From positions 1 to 38,439 of the forward strand of contig CACZQN010000008.1 in the NCBI GenBank assembly GCA_902783375.1: a stretch of DNA of 38,439 nt, written 5' to 3'. The DNA comes from an uncultured Lachnospiraceae bacterium. Its GTDB lineage: Bacteria; Bacillota; Clostridia; Lachnospirales; Lachnospiraceae. This document shows, piece by piece, positions 1-8,022 of this stretch; within the stretch, counting starts at the first letter, position 1, and each line of letters opens with the position of its first letter. A model generated the notes under the pieces. That model was not told the DNA's origin. It saw only the letters and a list, made by a program, of their open reading frames with translations, and made no database searches. The translations under genes were made by a program, and so were the position numbers.

Positions 1-1673
1 GAGTTGATCAGACCGATGTTCGGACCTTCAGGCGTCTCGATCGGGCACATTCTTCCGTAGTGGGAATAGTGCACGTCACGGACTTCGAATCCTGCACGGT
101 CACGGGACAGACCGCCGGGGCCGAGGGCTGAAAGTCTTCTCTTGTGGGTCAGCTCACCGAGCGGGTTGTGCTGATCCATGAACTGCGACAGCTGGGAACT
201 TCCGAAGAACTCCTTGACGGCAGCCGTCACAGGCTTGATGTTGATCAGGGACTGTGCAGACACACCCGCAAGATCCTGGGTTGTCATACGCTCTCTGACC
301 ACACGCTCCATTCTGGACAGACCGATCCGGTACTGGTTCTGCAGCAGTTCGCCGACGGCACGGATCCGACGGTTGCCCAGATGGTCGATATCGTCATCAT
401 TGCCGATGCCGTACTCGACATGCATGTTGTAGTTGATGGAAGCAAAGATATCTTCACGGGTGATGTGCTTCGGAATCAGTTCATGAATCCGCGCACGGAT
501 CTCTTCCTTCAGCTGTTCGCTGCCGGTGTCCCCCGGGAACTCATCCATGATCGCTTTCAGGACCGGATAATAAACTTCCTCGGTCACCCGGACTTCTTCT
601 TTGTTGATGTCCGGATAATAGTAGTTGAAATCAACCATCAGGTTGGAGAGAACCTTGACGTTCCGCTCTTCCGTCTGGATCATCACCGAACGGACTGCTG
701 CATCCTGGATATGATCGGCAATCTCATCGGTGACAACGGTCCCGGCTTCTGCAATGATCTCGCCGGTCTCGGTATCCACAACATCCTCTGCCAGGGTCCA
801 GCCGGAAATCCGGTTGTGCAGCTTGAGTTTCTTATTATATTTATAACGGCCTACCTTCGCCAGGTCGTACCGCTTCGGATCGAAGAACATGCCCTCTAAC
901 AGAGACTTAGCGCTCTCCACTGCGAGCGGCTCACCCGGGCGAAGTCTCTTGTACAACTCCAGAAGACCATCCTGATAGTTATCAGAAGTATCCTTTCCGA
1001 AACTTGCGTAGATCTTCGGCTCTTCTCCGAACAGATCGAGAATTTCGTCATTCGTTCCCACGCCCAGAGACCGGATCAGTACCGTGATCGGCACCTTTCT
1101 GTTTCTGTCCACACGTACATAGAAGACATCGTTCGAATCTGTCTCATATTCCAGCCATGCTCCTCTGTTCGGGATGACCTGGGAAGAGAACAGTTTCTTA
1201 CCGATCTTGTCGTGTGAAATTGTGAAATAGATCCCCGGGGATCTGACCAGCTGGCTGACGATGACTCGCTCCGCACCGTTGATCACAAAGGTTCCGGTCT
1301 CGGTCATCAGCGGGAGTTCTCCCATGAACAGATCATGCTCGCTGATCTCATCGTTCTCCTTGTTCCGGAGACGGACCTTCACCTTCAGTGGTGCAGCATA
1401 CGTAGCGTCACGCTCTTTGCACTCCTCGATCGAATACTTGACATCGCCCTTCATCAGCTGGTAATCCACGAACTCCAGGCTCAGATGGCCGCTGTAATCC
1501 TCGATCGGAGAGATGTCGTCAAATACCTCCCTCAGTCCTTCCTTCAGGAACCAATTGTAGGAATCCTTCTGGACCTCGATGAGATTTGGCATCTCAAGGA
1601 CTTCCTTCTGCCGCGCATAGCTCATTCTGATGCCGGTGCCGGCCTTAATCGGACGAATCCTGTTTTTTCTCAT
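1..1673 (-). CDS. rpoB: RNA polymerase beta subunit, 5' part (runs off left edge)
   Basis: This encodes the N-terminal 557 residues of the RNA polymerase beta subunit, and the reading frame is still open at base 1. The protein starts [20 protein letters not shown]. The start at 1673 is set by an AGGTGA ribosome-binding site (1681-1686) seven bases upstream. The rifampicin cluster I segment is intact: [20 protein letters not shown] then [13 protein letters not shown]. Asp500, His510 and Ser515 correspond to E. coli Asp516, His526 and Ser531, so classical resistance changes at those three sites are absent. It follows rplL but is separated from it by a terminator and has its own promoter. The usual downstream partner rpoC would lie outside the window. 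Confidence 0.98.
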   Translation of the reverse strand, partial: MRKNRIRPIKAGTGIRMSYARQKEVLEMPNLIEVQKDSYNWFLKEGLREVFDDISPIEDYSGHLSLEFVDYQLMKGDVKYSIEECKERDATYAAPLKVKVRLRNKENDEISEHDLFMGELPLMTETGTFVINGAERVIVSQLVRSPGIYFTISHDKIGKKLFSSQVIPNRGAWLEYETDSNDVFYVRVDRNRKVPITVLIRSLGVGTNDEILDLFGEEPKIYASFGKDTSDNYQDGLLELYKRLRPGEPLAVESAKSLLEGMFFDPKRYDLAKVGRYKYNKKLKLHNRISGWTLAEDVVDTETGEIIAEAGTVVTDEIADHIQDAAVRSVMIQTEERNVKVLSNLMVDFNYYYPDINKEEVRVTEEVYYPVLKAIMDEFPGDTGSEQLKEEIRARIHELIPKHITREDIFASINYNMHVEYGIGNDDDIDHLGNRRIRAVGELLQNQYRIGLSRMERVVRERMTTQDLAGVSAQSLINIKPVTAAVKEFFGSSQLSQFMDQHNPLGELTHKRRLSALGPGGLSRDRAGFEVRDVHYSHYGRMCPIETPEGPNIGLIN

Positions 1674-1779
1674 TGGCGTCTCACCTCTTGACGAATAAAA
1701 AAGACTCTTTACAATTATCTTGCCATGTGGTATAGTATAAATGCAAATGCGCATACGTAACCACAATAGTGCATCCTTT

Positions 1780-1808
1780 ATAGTAACACCTCTTTGTCAA
1801 GATGTCAA
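1780..1808 (-). promoter_or_regulatory. rpoB sigma-A promoter
   Basis: The minus strand carries TTGACA (1803-1808), a 17-bp spacer and TACTAT (1780-1785), about 107 bases before the rpoB start. A second TTGACA lies inside the spacer but is too close to this -10. The gap 1674-1966 otherwise holds only this promoter, the rpoB ribosome-binding site and the rplL terminator. Confidence 0.8.
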
Positions 1809-1895
1809 GCGGGGCCGGCAGATTTTCTGCCGTTATTTTTTTGCTCTTTTCCGGGCATTTCAGAAGGTCCGGCGCAGCAATTTCCCTTTTATGTC

Positions 1896-1931
1896 AAAAT
1901 AAAAACCGCAGGATGGATTCCATCCTGCGGT
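1896..1931 (-). terminator. Rho-independent terminator after rplL
   Basis: A perfect 12-bp stem (1905-1916 with 1920-1931) and a 3-base loop are followed on the minus strand by a T-rich tail (1896-1904). It lies 36 bases after the rplL stop, so rplJL and rpoB are at least partly separate transcripts. Confidence 0.9.
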
Positions 1932-1966
1932 TCTTCATGTTCGCAATGATTCCTGAAAAGGAGTAA

Positions 1967-2332
1967 TTACTTCAGGGTAACCTTAGCGCCAACTTCCTCA
2001 AGCTTAGCCTTGATGTCATCAGCCTCAGCCTTGGAAACGCCCTCTTTGAGGATCTTCGGAGCACCCTCAACAGCTTCCTTAGCTTCCTTCAGGCCAAGAC
2101 CTGTCAGCTCACGGACAACCTTGATAACCTTGATCTTCTCAGCACCGAAATCGGTCAGCTCGACATCGAACTCGGTCTTCTCTTCCTCAGCTGCTGCAGC
2201 CGGACCAGCTGCTGCAACAACAACGCCTGCTGCTGCGGAGACACCAAACTCCTCTTCGCAAGCCTTTACAAGCTCATTCAGTTCGAGAACGCTCATGCCC
2301 TTAATGGCATCGATAAATTCCTGAATAGTCAT
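1967..2332 (-). CDS. rplL: 50S ribosomal protein L7/L12
   Basis: The stalk protein L7/L12, 121 residues, recruits translation factors to the ribosome. The layout is typical: an N-terminal dimerisation region ([20 protein letters not shown]), a flexible Ala/Gly-rich hinge around residues 36-50, and the C-terminal domain with [21 protein letters not shown] place the start at the ATG at 2332, eight bases after GGAGGT. An in-frame TTG at 2338 would be two bases from that site and is rejected. It lies 123 bases after rplJ and is followed by a strong terminator. Confidence 0.97.
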   Translation of the reverse strand: MTIQEFIDAIKGMSVLELNELVKACEEEFGVSAAAGVVVAAAGPAAAAEEEKTEFDVELTDFGAEKIKVIKVVRELTGLGLKEAKEAVEGAPKILKEGVSKAEADDIKAKLEEVGAKVTLK

Positions 2333-2455
2333 TTTCAATTACCTCCATAGATAATATGTAGTCGAATCGCGGATCCTGTCCGCATCTGTCATGCCGTACA
2401 AAGAAGTTTCTCTGCCGGCTCTTCTTTCCTCCTGCAGTTCTTCCTGAACTCAGAT

Positions 2456-2986
2456 TCAGGCCTCTGCCGGAGCCTCTTCTGCGGCCGGAGCCGGAGCAGC
2501 TTCTCCGTCCTTCTCCGCGATCTGCTTGAGTACACGAGCGAAATTGGTAACCGGGGACTGCAGGCTTCCAAGAAGTCTGGAGATGAGGACATCTCTTCCC
2601 GGGATCGTAGCGATCTGAGCCATTCCGTTCACATCATAGAGGGTACCCTCTACGACGCCGCACTTAATCTCAAGTACCGGTGCTGTCTTCGCAAACTCAG
2701 TGATGAGTCTTGCTGCAACTGTTGCGTCTTCATAAGCAAACGCGATCGCTGTCGGACCTTCGAGGCTGTCATCGAGCTGAGCGAAATCCGTACCTTCGAA
2801 AGCACGCTTCAGAAGGGTGTTCTTGTAAACCTTGTAACAAACACCTGCTTCTCTCAGAGTCTTACGAAGCTTTGTGTCCTGCTCAACTGTGAGTCCGCGA
2901 TAGTCAACCAGGACTGCGGAAGAAGCATTCTCAGCGTTCTTCTTGATCTCGTCGATGATCGGCTGCTTAATCTCAACCTTTGGCAT
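2456..2986 (-). CDS. rplJ: 50S ribosomal protein L10
   Basis: L10, 176 residues, anchors the L7/L12 dimers on the large subunit. The N-terminal rRNA-binding domain is recognisable (VLVDYRGLTVEQDTKLRKTLREAG, then YKNTLLKRA). The C-terminal helix that binds L12 is followed by an acidic, Ala/Pro-rich tail (residues about 160-176). An AGGAGGT ribosome-binding site lies just before the start. Expression should be controlled by the L10 leader upstream, in which L10-L12 binds its own mRNA. Unusually, rplK and rplA are not upstream; a sugar-metabolism operon is there instead. Confidence 0.97.
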   Translation of the reverse strand: MPKVEIKQPIIDEIKKNAENASSAVLVDYRGLTVEQDTKLRKTLREAGVCYKVYKNTLLKRAFEGTDFAQLDDSLEGPTAIAFAYEDATVAARLITEFAKTAPVLEIKCGVVEGTLYDVNGMAQIATIPGRDVLISRLLGSLQSPVTNFARVLKQIAEKDGEAAPAPAAEEAPAEA

Positions 2987-3044
2987 ATCATTACCTCCTT
3001 TTTAGATTACTGCCTGAGAGAAATCTGTGGAGGACTTTCTTTGA

Positions 3045-3076
3045 TCAAAAAAGCCTCACGCCCGAAGGCATGAGGC
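3045..3076 (-). terminator. Attenuator terminator of the L10 leader
   Basis: A 10-bp stem (3053-3062 with 3067-3076, one G-T pair) is capped by a TTCG tetraloop and followed on the minus strand by six T residues. It lies 59 bases before rplJ, at the position of the attenuator in Firmicutes L10 leaders. Confidence 0.85.
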
Positions 3077-3185
3077 CATGAAAATCGTAAGTTCCTTACA
3101 CATCCTGGTCCTCGGCAGGCGTCCATCTCTGTCCTTACGCGCTTTCACGCACCTGCTGTCTTCGGCAGCTGTTCTTTGCGAACAG
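3047..3185 (-). ncRNA. Ribosomal protein L10 leader (autoregulatory mRNA structure)
   Basis: Between the rplJ promoter and the attenuator the transcript contains CTGCCGAAGACAGCAGGTGC (about 3149-3170) and CGCCTGCCGAGGACC (about 3107-3122). Their GCAGGU/GCCUGC pairing and purine-rich internal loops match my memory of the L10 leader family. L10-L12 is expected to bind here and favour the terminator when ribosomal protein is in excess. A covariance-model search against the L10 leader family would confirm it. Confidence 0.8.
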
Positions 3186-3189
3186 ATGA

Positions 3190-3219
3190 ACTATAGCACA
3201 CCCGGGACCGTTTTGTCAA
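3190..3219 (-). promoter_or_regulatory. rplJ-rplL promoter
   Basis: TTGACA (3214-3219) and TATAGT (3190-3195) are separated by 18 bp on the minus strand. The -35 box begins only ten bases after the stop codon of the preceding glycosidase gene and no terminator lies between, so read-through from the sugar operon is possible. Confidence 0.8.
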
Positions 3220-3228
3220 CAGAAAATA

Positions 3229-4833
3229 TCAATCGTAAGCGAATAATTTTACCTTCAGCAGGGTCGGCTCCATGTAGCTGGTGATGGCAACCTCGTCCCC
3301 GTTAAAGCGGCGGCCGCGGACCCATTTTCCATCCACGAACTGACCTTCCTCCAGTGCCAGGACATCCAAGCTCTGGCGGGCCGGATCATTCGATGCATAC
3401 TGCAGCATCGCCGCATGCACGATGATGTAGAAGGTATCCTCGCTCTCCTTCAGCACCAGACAGCCGCCATCTTTTCTCGCCGAAATCGGGCTCTCGAAGA
3501 TTGCATTGATCCGGAAGGTACCCATGTCGAAGAAAGCAGCCGGCCCCTCCTCGATGCAGCTGCCCTGCAGATCATTCGTTCCGTACTTCTCAGCGATCAG
3601 CTCCTTCATGCTGTCTAACATCCGGTTCAGCGCACAGTACTCTTCCACTTTCTGCGGGGTCTGCAGTGCCGGATCCGTCGTATCCGCGCCGAACAGGAAC
3701 ATCATCGTGTTGGTGAACGGATCGCCCATCTCCTCGAAGCCGAACGGGGAATAGCAGATCGCATGATGCTTTCCGATGCAGTACAGCTGTCTCGAAGCCG
3801 CATAGCTGTGGGTTGCACACTCCGGAATATAGAGCGGATTTCCGAGCTTGGTCATATCTTCACAGACCTTCGTGAAGAACGGCACGTAGATGTCCGGGCA
3901 GAGAATATCGATGCATGGTGCGCAGTAGTGCCAGACTTCCATGACACGGGCAAGCGGTCCGCCGGTCGGATAGTCTCCCGGCTGTTCACCCGGCTTATTG
4001 AGCCAGCAGTTTGCCGTCATCGGAAGCGGATAGATCTTCTTTCCTGCCTCTGCGACTGCATTGACATAGCTCGAAACATAGTATGCGCTGAAGATCTCTT
4101 CGGCGACTTCCCCGAAGACCTCCGTCCAGGATCCCGCTGCAGCGCCTGCTTCAACGGCTGCTTTCACGTCTTCCGTCATCGCTTCCGTGTGCGCCTTCAT
4201 ATAATCGGCGAAGTCCTGCGGAACCGGTCCTGCGAACAGTGCATCTGCTTCATCCGAATTCTCACGGGCAGCACCCATCAGGCCGGTCTCATTCTCCACC
4301 TGAACGGTGATCACGGTGTTCTCTTCGCCGTCAAACTCTTTGATAAAAGCCATCAGCTTTGCAAATGCCTTCGCATCCGCAGCCTTTGTCTCCTCACAGA
4401 GATAGGAAAATGTCGTGTACGGTGTTCCGTAGAACTTCTCATTCCGGATGAAGTTCTTCCCTTTGACGACCTGTGCACGTTTGAAGCGGACGAGATCCGT
4501 CTTCACCCACTCCGGTGCATAGTAGCCCTGCGCATTCTTCCAGGCGCCGAACCACAGGAAGCCGATCTTCTTGCCGCGTCTTCTTGCCTGTTCGATCAGT
4601 CCCTGCACGCCCGAGAAATCAAAGACGCCTTCTTCCGGCTCGACCAGTTCCCAGGTCACCGGCATCACCATGCTGTTCATGCCGAGAGCTTCTGCTTTAT
4701 CCCAGACCTTCTCCATGTACTCCACGGAAGAGGAATTGGAGTTGTGTGCCTCTCCGCAGAGCATGATGAACGGTCTGTCATGAACCATCAGGACTTTCTT
4801 CCCATTTCTTTCTTCAAGATGTGGATAGGACAT
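3229..4833 (-). CDS. Clan GH-A glycoside hydrolase (DUF5597/GH35-like beta-galactosidase family)
   Basis: This 534-residue protein has no signal peptide and is probably a cytoplasmic exo-glycosidase. The first 380 residues look like a GH-A TIM barrel: FIMLCGEAHNSNSSS near residue 25, a WELVEPEEGVFDF strand near 61-73, VENETG with the likely acid/base Glu182, and IPECATHS with the likely nucleophile Glu338. The last 130 residues form a beta-rich tail resembling the DUF5597 domain. A good AAAGGAGG ribosome-binding site precedes the start. It lies 14 bases after xylB, so the two are probably one operon acting on a xylose- or galactose-containing oligosaccharide. Substrate cannot be read from the sequence. 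Confidence 0.75.
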   Translation of the reverse strand: MSYPHLEERNGKKVLMVHDRPFIMLCGEAHNSNSSSVEYMEKVWDKAEALGMNSMVMPVTWELVEPEEGVFDFSGVQGLIEQARRRGKKIGFLWFGAWKNAQGYYAPEWVKTDLVRFKRAQVVKGKNFIRNEKFYGTPYTTFSYLCEETKAADAKAFAKLMAFIKEFDGEENTVITVQVENETGLMGAARENSDEADALFAGPVPQDFADYMKAHTEAMTEDVKAAVEAGAAAGSWTEVFGEVAEEIFSAYYVSSYVNAVAEAGKKIYPLPMTANCWLNKPGEQPGDYPTGGPLARVMEVWHYCAPCIDILCPDIYVPFFTKVCEDMTKLGNPLYIPECATHSYAASRQLYCIGKHHAICYSPFGFEEMGDPFTNTMMFLFGADTTDPALQTPQKVEEYCALNRMLDSMKELIAEKYGTNDLQGSCIEEGPAAFFDMGTFRINAIFESPISARKDGGCLVLKESEDTFYIIVHAAMLQYASNDPARQSLDVLALEEGQFVDGKWVRGRRFNGDEVAITSYMEPTLLKVKLFAYD

Positions 4834-4847
4834 CTTCCATACCTCCT

Positions 4848-6320
4848 TTATTCTGCCATCTCCGGGAACACTGCCTTCAATGCCGGATACAGTTTTCTGA
4901 ATGTCTGATATCTTTCTTCATAGCGTGCGACCGCCTCCGGATCCGGCATCACGGTATCCGCCGTCTTCACAATCGCATCCACCGCTTCCTGCACAGAAGC
5001 GTATTCGCCGCAGCCGACTGCAGCCAGCATCGCGCCGCCCATGGACGGTCCTTCCTCGACCGCCGGGATCAGCACCGGCAGATTCATGATATCCGCAACC
5101 ATCTGTCTCCAGAGCTTCGACTTTGCACCACCGCCGCAGAGCTTTGTCGCCTCCACGGTGATTCCCTGCGACTTCGCGACTTCGTAGCAGTCACGGATGG
5201 CAAATGTGACGCCCTCGAGGACTGCCTGGACCATATCCGTCCTGGTGCTGTCCATGGTCATGCCGATGAAGCAGGACCGTGCAAAGGTATCGTTCAGCGG
5301 AGAACGTTCTCCCATCAGATATGGCAGGAAATATACGTGGTTCTTACCGAGTTCGCCGATTCCCTTCTGTGCCCCGGCAAAGTCATCCGTTCCCAGGATG
5401 TCTTCCATCCACCACTTGTTGCAGGATGCAGCCGAAAGCATGCAGCCCATCAGATGCCAGGTTCCATCTGCGTGGCAGAAAGCATGAAGCGCATTCTTGC
5501 TGTCCACGGTGAATCCCTTGCTGGAGATGAAGATGGTTCCGCTGGTACCGAGGGAAATGTTGCATGCGCCGTCTCCGACCGTTCCGGTTCCGACTGCAGC
5601 CGCCGCGTTATCGCCTGCACCGGCGATGATCTTCACGGTCTCCGGGAAACCGAGCACTTTGGCAACCTCCGGAAGCAGTGTTCCGGTCACTTCATAGCTC
5701 TCATAGACCTTCGGCAGCATCTCTTCCGTGATACCGCAGATGTCCATCATCTCTTTCGACCACTTCCGGTTCTTCACATCCAGCAGCAGCATGCCCGATG
5801 CATCCGAAGTATCGGTCGAGTGCACGCCGCTCAGCTTATAGGCAAGATAATCCTTCGGCAGCATGATCTTCCGGATTCTCGCGAAGTTCTCCGGTTCATT
5901 CTCCTTCATCCAGAGAATCTTCGGTGCGGTAAAGCCCGCGAACGCGATATTCGCTGTATAAGCAGTCAGAGTCTCCTTGCCGATCACCTGGTTCAGATAA
6001 TCGGTTTCCTTGTTCGTTCTGCCATCATTCCAGAGGATTGCCGGGCGGATCACGACGTCATTCTCATCCAGTGCCACCAGGCCGTGCATCTGGCCGCCGA
6101 AACTGATTCCGCCGATCTGGCTCTTATCGATCTCCTGCGTCAGTTCCAGCAGGCCTGCGATCGACTCTGTATACCAGTCCTCTGGGTTCTGCTCCGACCA
6201 GCCGGGATGCGGAAATGCGATCGGATATTCCTTCGAAACAATCTTCTCAATGGTGCCGTCTGCCTGCATCAGCAGCAGTTTCACAGCTGAGGTACCAAGA
6301 TCTACACCAATATAATACAT
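4848..6320 (-). CDS. xylB: Xylulokinase
   Basis: This FGGY-family sugar kinase (490 residues) phosphorylates D-xylulose to feed the pentose phosphate pathway. It starts MYYIGVDLGTSAVKLLLMQ, the ATP-binding phosphate-1 loop. Residues 77-80 (QMHG) are typical of xylulokinases. Asp237 in GAGDNAAAAVG is the expected catalytic base, and GACNISLGTSGTIF follows. I place the start at 6320, nine bases after GGAG; in-frame Met codons at 6326 and 6356 are less well placed. It is the first gene of a two-gene unit with the glycosidase. No xylose isomerase or transporter is seen here. Confidence 0.93.
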   Translation of the reverse strand: MYYIGVDLGTSAVKLLLMQADGTIEKIVSKEYPIAFPHPGWSEQNPEDWYTESIAGLLELTQEIDKSQIGGISFGGQMHGLVALDENDVVIRPAILWNDGRTNKETDYLNQVIGKETLTAYTANIAFAGFTAPKILWMKENEPENFARIRKIMLPKDYLAYKLSGVHSTDTSDASGMLLLDVKNRKWSKEMMDICGITEEMLPKVYESYEVTGTLLPEVAKVLGFPETVKIIAGAGDNAAAAVGTGTVGDGACNISLGTSGTIFISSKGFTVDSKNALHAFCHADGTWHLMGCMLSAASCNKWWMEDILGTDDFAGAQKGIGELGKNHVYFLPYLMGERSPLNDTFARSCFIGMTMDSTRTDMVQAVLEGVTFAIRDCYEVAKSQGITVEATKLCGGGAKSKLWRQMVADIMNLPVLIPAVEEGPSMGGAMLAAVGCGEYASVQEAVDAIVKTADTVMPDPEAVARYEERYQTFRKLYPALKAVFPEMAE

Positions 6321-6361
6321 AACCATCTTCTCCTTTCGGGAATACAATTGCCCCACAGATC

Positions 6362-6390
6362 AGTATATCGAATCCGCAGAGAAAGGGCAA
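6362..6390 (-). promoter_or_regulatory. xylB-glycosidase operon promoter
   Basis: TTGCCC (6385-6390), a 17-bp spacer and TATACT (6362-6367) lie 42 bases before xylB on the minus strand, downstream of the tRNA-Thr terminator. I saw no clear catabolite-repression operator. Confidence 0.65.
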
Positions 6391-6435
6391 GGGAAAAATC
6401 GGAACGTGCTGTGATATTAAAATGAAATGTCCAGA

Positions 6436-6475
6436 AAAACAAAAGACCGAAAACCATCGAATGATCGGTTTTCGG
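6436..6475 (-). terminator. Terminator after tRNA-Thr
   Basis: A 9-bp stem (6447-6455 with 6467-6475) with an 11-base loop is followed on the minus strand by a T-rich stretch. It ends the tRNA-Thr transcript and any read-through from the acyltransferase operon. Confidence 0.75.
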
Positions 6476-6511
6476 AGAAAGTGGGGTAAATATATATAAA
6501 ATTGAACTAAA

Positions 6512-6584
6512 AGCTGGCGACGGGAGTCGGACCCGTGACCTCCGCACTACCAATGCGACGCTCTACCACCTGAGCCACGCCAGC
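6512..6584 (-). tRNA. tRNA-Thr (anticodon GGT)
   Basis: The minus strand folds into a full cloverleaf: a 7-bp acceptor stem (GCTGGCG/CGCCAGC), D-arm GCTC/GAGC with G18-G19, an anticodon stem of five pairs around loop TTGGTAG, and T-stem ACGGG/CCCGT. Anticodon GGT reads ACC and ACT. The discriminator is U and no CCA is encoded. The T-loop reads TCCGACT, so position 55, almost always U (pseudouridine), is C. It has its own promoter and terminator. Confidence 0.93.
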
Positions 6585-6610
6585 ACACTCGCTTTTCGCG
6601 AACAGTAGGA

Positions 6611-6639
6611 AGTATACACAATCCGGGGGCTTCTGTCAA
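6611..6639 (-). promoter_or_regulatory. tRNA-Thr promoter
   Basis: TTGACA (6634-6639), a 17-bp spacer and TATACT (6611-6616) lie just before the tRNA. The TGA inside TTGACA is also the stop codon (6636-6638) of the upstream acyltransferase gene. Confidence 0.85.
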
Positions 6640-7976
6640 CCCCCAAGATTGTGTTTTTTTGAAAGTGCAATCTGATACATCTCTTCGGCTGCCATTCTTG
6701 TGCGGGCAACCACATCTTCTCCATTTTTCGGGAAACAATAATACAGCGCATCCCGGTTTCCGATGCAGATCATGTCTCCGATCTCGTACCAGTAATAATC
6801 GGCATAGAGGCCATAGGATTCCTCCGGTGCCTGTCTGTAGTCGAGTTTCCCGTCACAGCCCGTCAGATGAAATCCCTTCGGCGTGTGAACCAGCGTTCCC
6901 TCGCCCACGTGATAGATGCTCTTCATGTCAACCATCATGCGGATCTCCACCGGGATCTCAAGGCGGTACTGGTCTGCAAGGATCTCCTCCCGCACCTTCT
7001 TCCGCTCCCAGGCATACCACTCCGGCACTGACCGGAACTCTTTCTTCAGCGAGAAGAACATCTCCGTCTCCGGTTCCTCCGCCCTCGACGCCTTCTCCGC
7101 TTCTGTCGGGATCCGGTAGAGGTCACCATCTTCCATGAGTTCCCACTCGGTCCCGCAGCCGCCGCAGGAGATTCTGGTGCCGCTGCCCTTCATCTGCCCG
7201 AGCAGACCGCAGTGCGCGCACTGGAACAGAACACGGTTCAGCCCGTCCGCGCGGAACGGTTCCCGTACCTTGATGCCAAGCCGGCGCTGTTCTTCCCAGT
7301 TGTCAAAGGTAAAGGCCTCCCGCAGGATATCGTTCAGCTCCTCGACCGGCTTTGCCGCGATCTCCTCCGGTGACAGCAGATAGGTCACATCTGCACTGAC
7401 CGGCACATCCCGCACCTGCAGGCCGTTGTAGAGCGGATCTCTGAGGAATGCCCCGTGTGTCCGCACCATCACAACCGGAACCTTCAGGAGCTTCAGGCAT
7501 TTCCCGAGGCTCTGCGGAAGCGGCGTTGCCGTCCCGTCGAAGGAATAGCTGGCCTCCGGGAACAGGAGGACGGAGTCCTTCAGCGTCCGCAGGCAGTAAA
7601 CCATATCTTTGATCAGGGTGGTGTCGCTCACAAACTTCTGCGTCGGAACACAGCCGATGTTCCGCAGCAGCCCTTCTTTTCCCACAAAGCCATCCGAGGT
7701 GCAGATGATGTTGAGCGGTCTGTCCTTAAAGATCGTCTCTGCGATCTTCAGATCGATGAAGCTCGAATGGTTCATCAGGATCAGGCAGGGCTCCTCTGCC
7801 CCCAGGCGCTCCATCCCATGGTTCTCAAAGGTAAAGTGCACCTTTTTCAGTTCTCCACGGCTCAGCGTCTGAACGAGCTTTCTGTAAAAGCCGGACGGCC
7901 GCTTCGGATCTTTATGCTCCGCCCGCGGCAGTTTCATCACTTCTTCGTAGGAAAGGTCTTTACACTTGATCTTCAT
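6636..7976 (-). CDS. PlsC-like lysophospholipid acyltransferase with zinc ribbon
   Basis: This 446-residue protein has an N-terminal 1-acylglycerol-3-phosphate acyltransferase-type domain. His70 and Asp75 form the HX4D site (NHSSFID), and LLFPEASYS (residues 138-145) stands where FPEG is usual, with Ala for Gly. A four-cysteine zinc ribbon follows (Cys253, Cys256, Cys271, Cys274), then about 170 residues I cannot assign. The extra C-terminal half makes it nearly twice the length of a plain PlsC, so a role in general phospholipid synthesis is uncertain. It is the last gene of the operon, 46 bases after the ATP-grasp gene. A GAGGTG ribosome-binding site precedes the start. Confidence 0.8.
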   Translation of the reverse strand: MKIKCKDLSYEEVMKLPRAEHKDPKRPSGFYRKLVQTLSRGELKKVHFTFENHGMERLGAEEPCLILMNHSSFIDLKIAETIFKDRPLNIICTSDGFVGKEGLLRNIGCVPTQKFVSDTTLIKDMVYCLRTLKDSVLLFPEASYSFDGTATPLPQSLGKCLKLLKVPVVMVRTHGAFLRDPLYNGLQVRDVPVSADVTYLLSPEEIAAKPVEELNDILREAFTFDNWEEQRRLGIKVREPFRADGLNRVLFQCAHCGLLGQMKGSGTRISCGGCGTEWELMEDGDLYRIPTEAEKASRAEEPETEMFFSLKKEFRSVPEWYAWERKKVREEILADQYRLEIPVEIRMMVDMKSIYHVGEGTLVHTPKGFHLTGCDGKLDYRQAPEESYGLYADYYWYEIGDMICIGNRDALYYCFPKNGEDVVARTRMAAEEMYQIALSKKHNLGG

Positions 7977-8022
7977 GGGGCACCTCGTCTTCCATCAGCA
8001 GGGGATCTGCGCACACAGGTGC

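Noticed and set aside
144-899. Plus-strand frame of 251 codons over rpoB
   Set aside because: It is a shadow of the clear rpoB reading frame on the minus strand, which carries the rifampicin-region motif.
1729-1762. Second rpoB promoter around TATACT at 1734-1739
   Set aside because: The -10 is good but no acceptable -35 lies 16-18 bp upstream, and a much better promoter exists at 1780-1808.
2333-2338. TTG start adding two residues to rplL
   Set aside because: It lies two bases from the GGAGGT site, while the ATG at 2332 has ideal spacing and gives the usual MTIQEF start.
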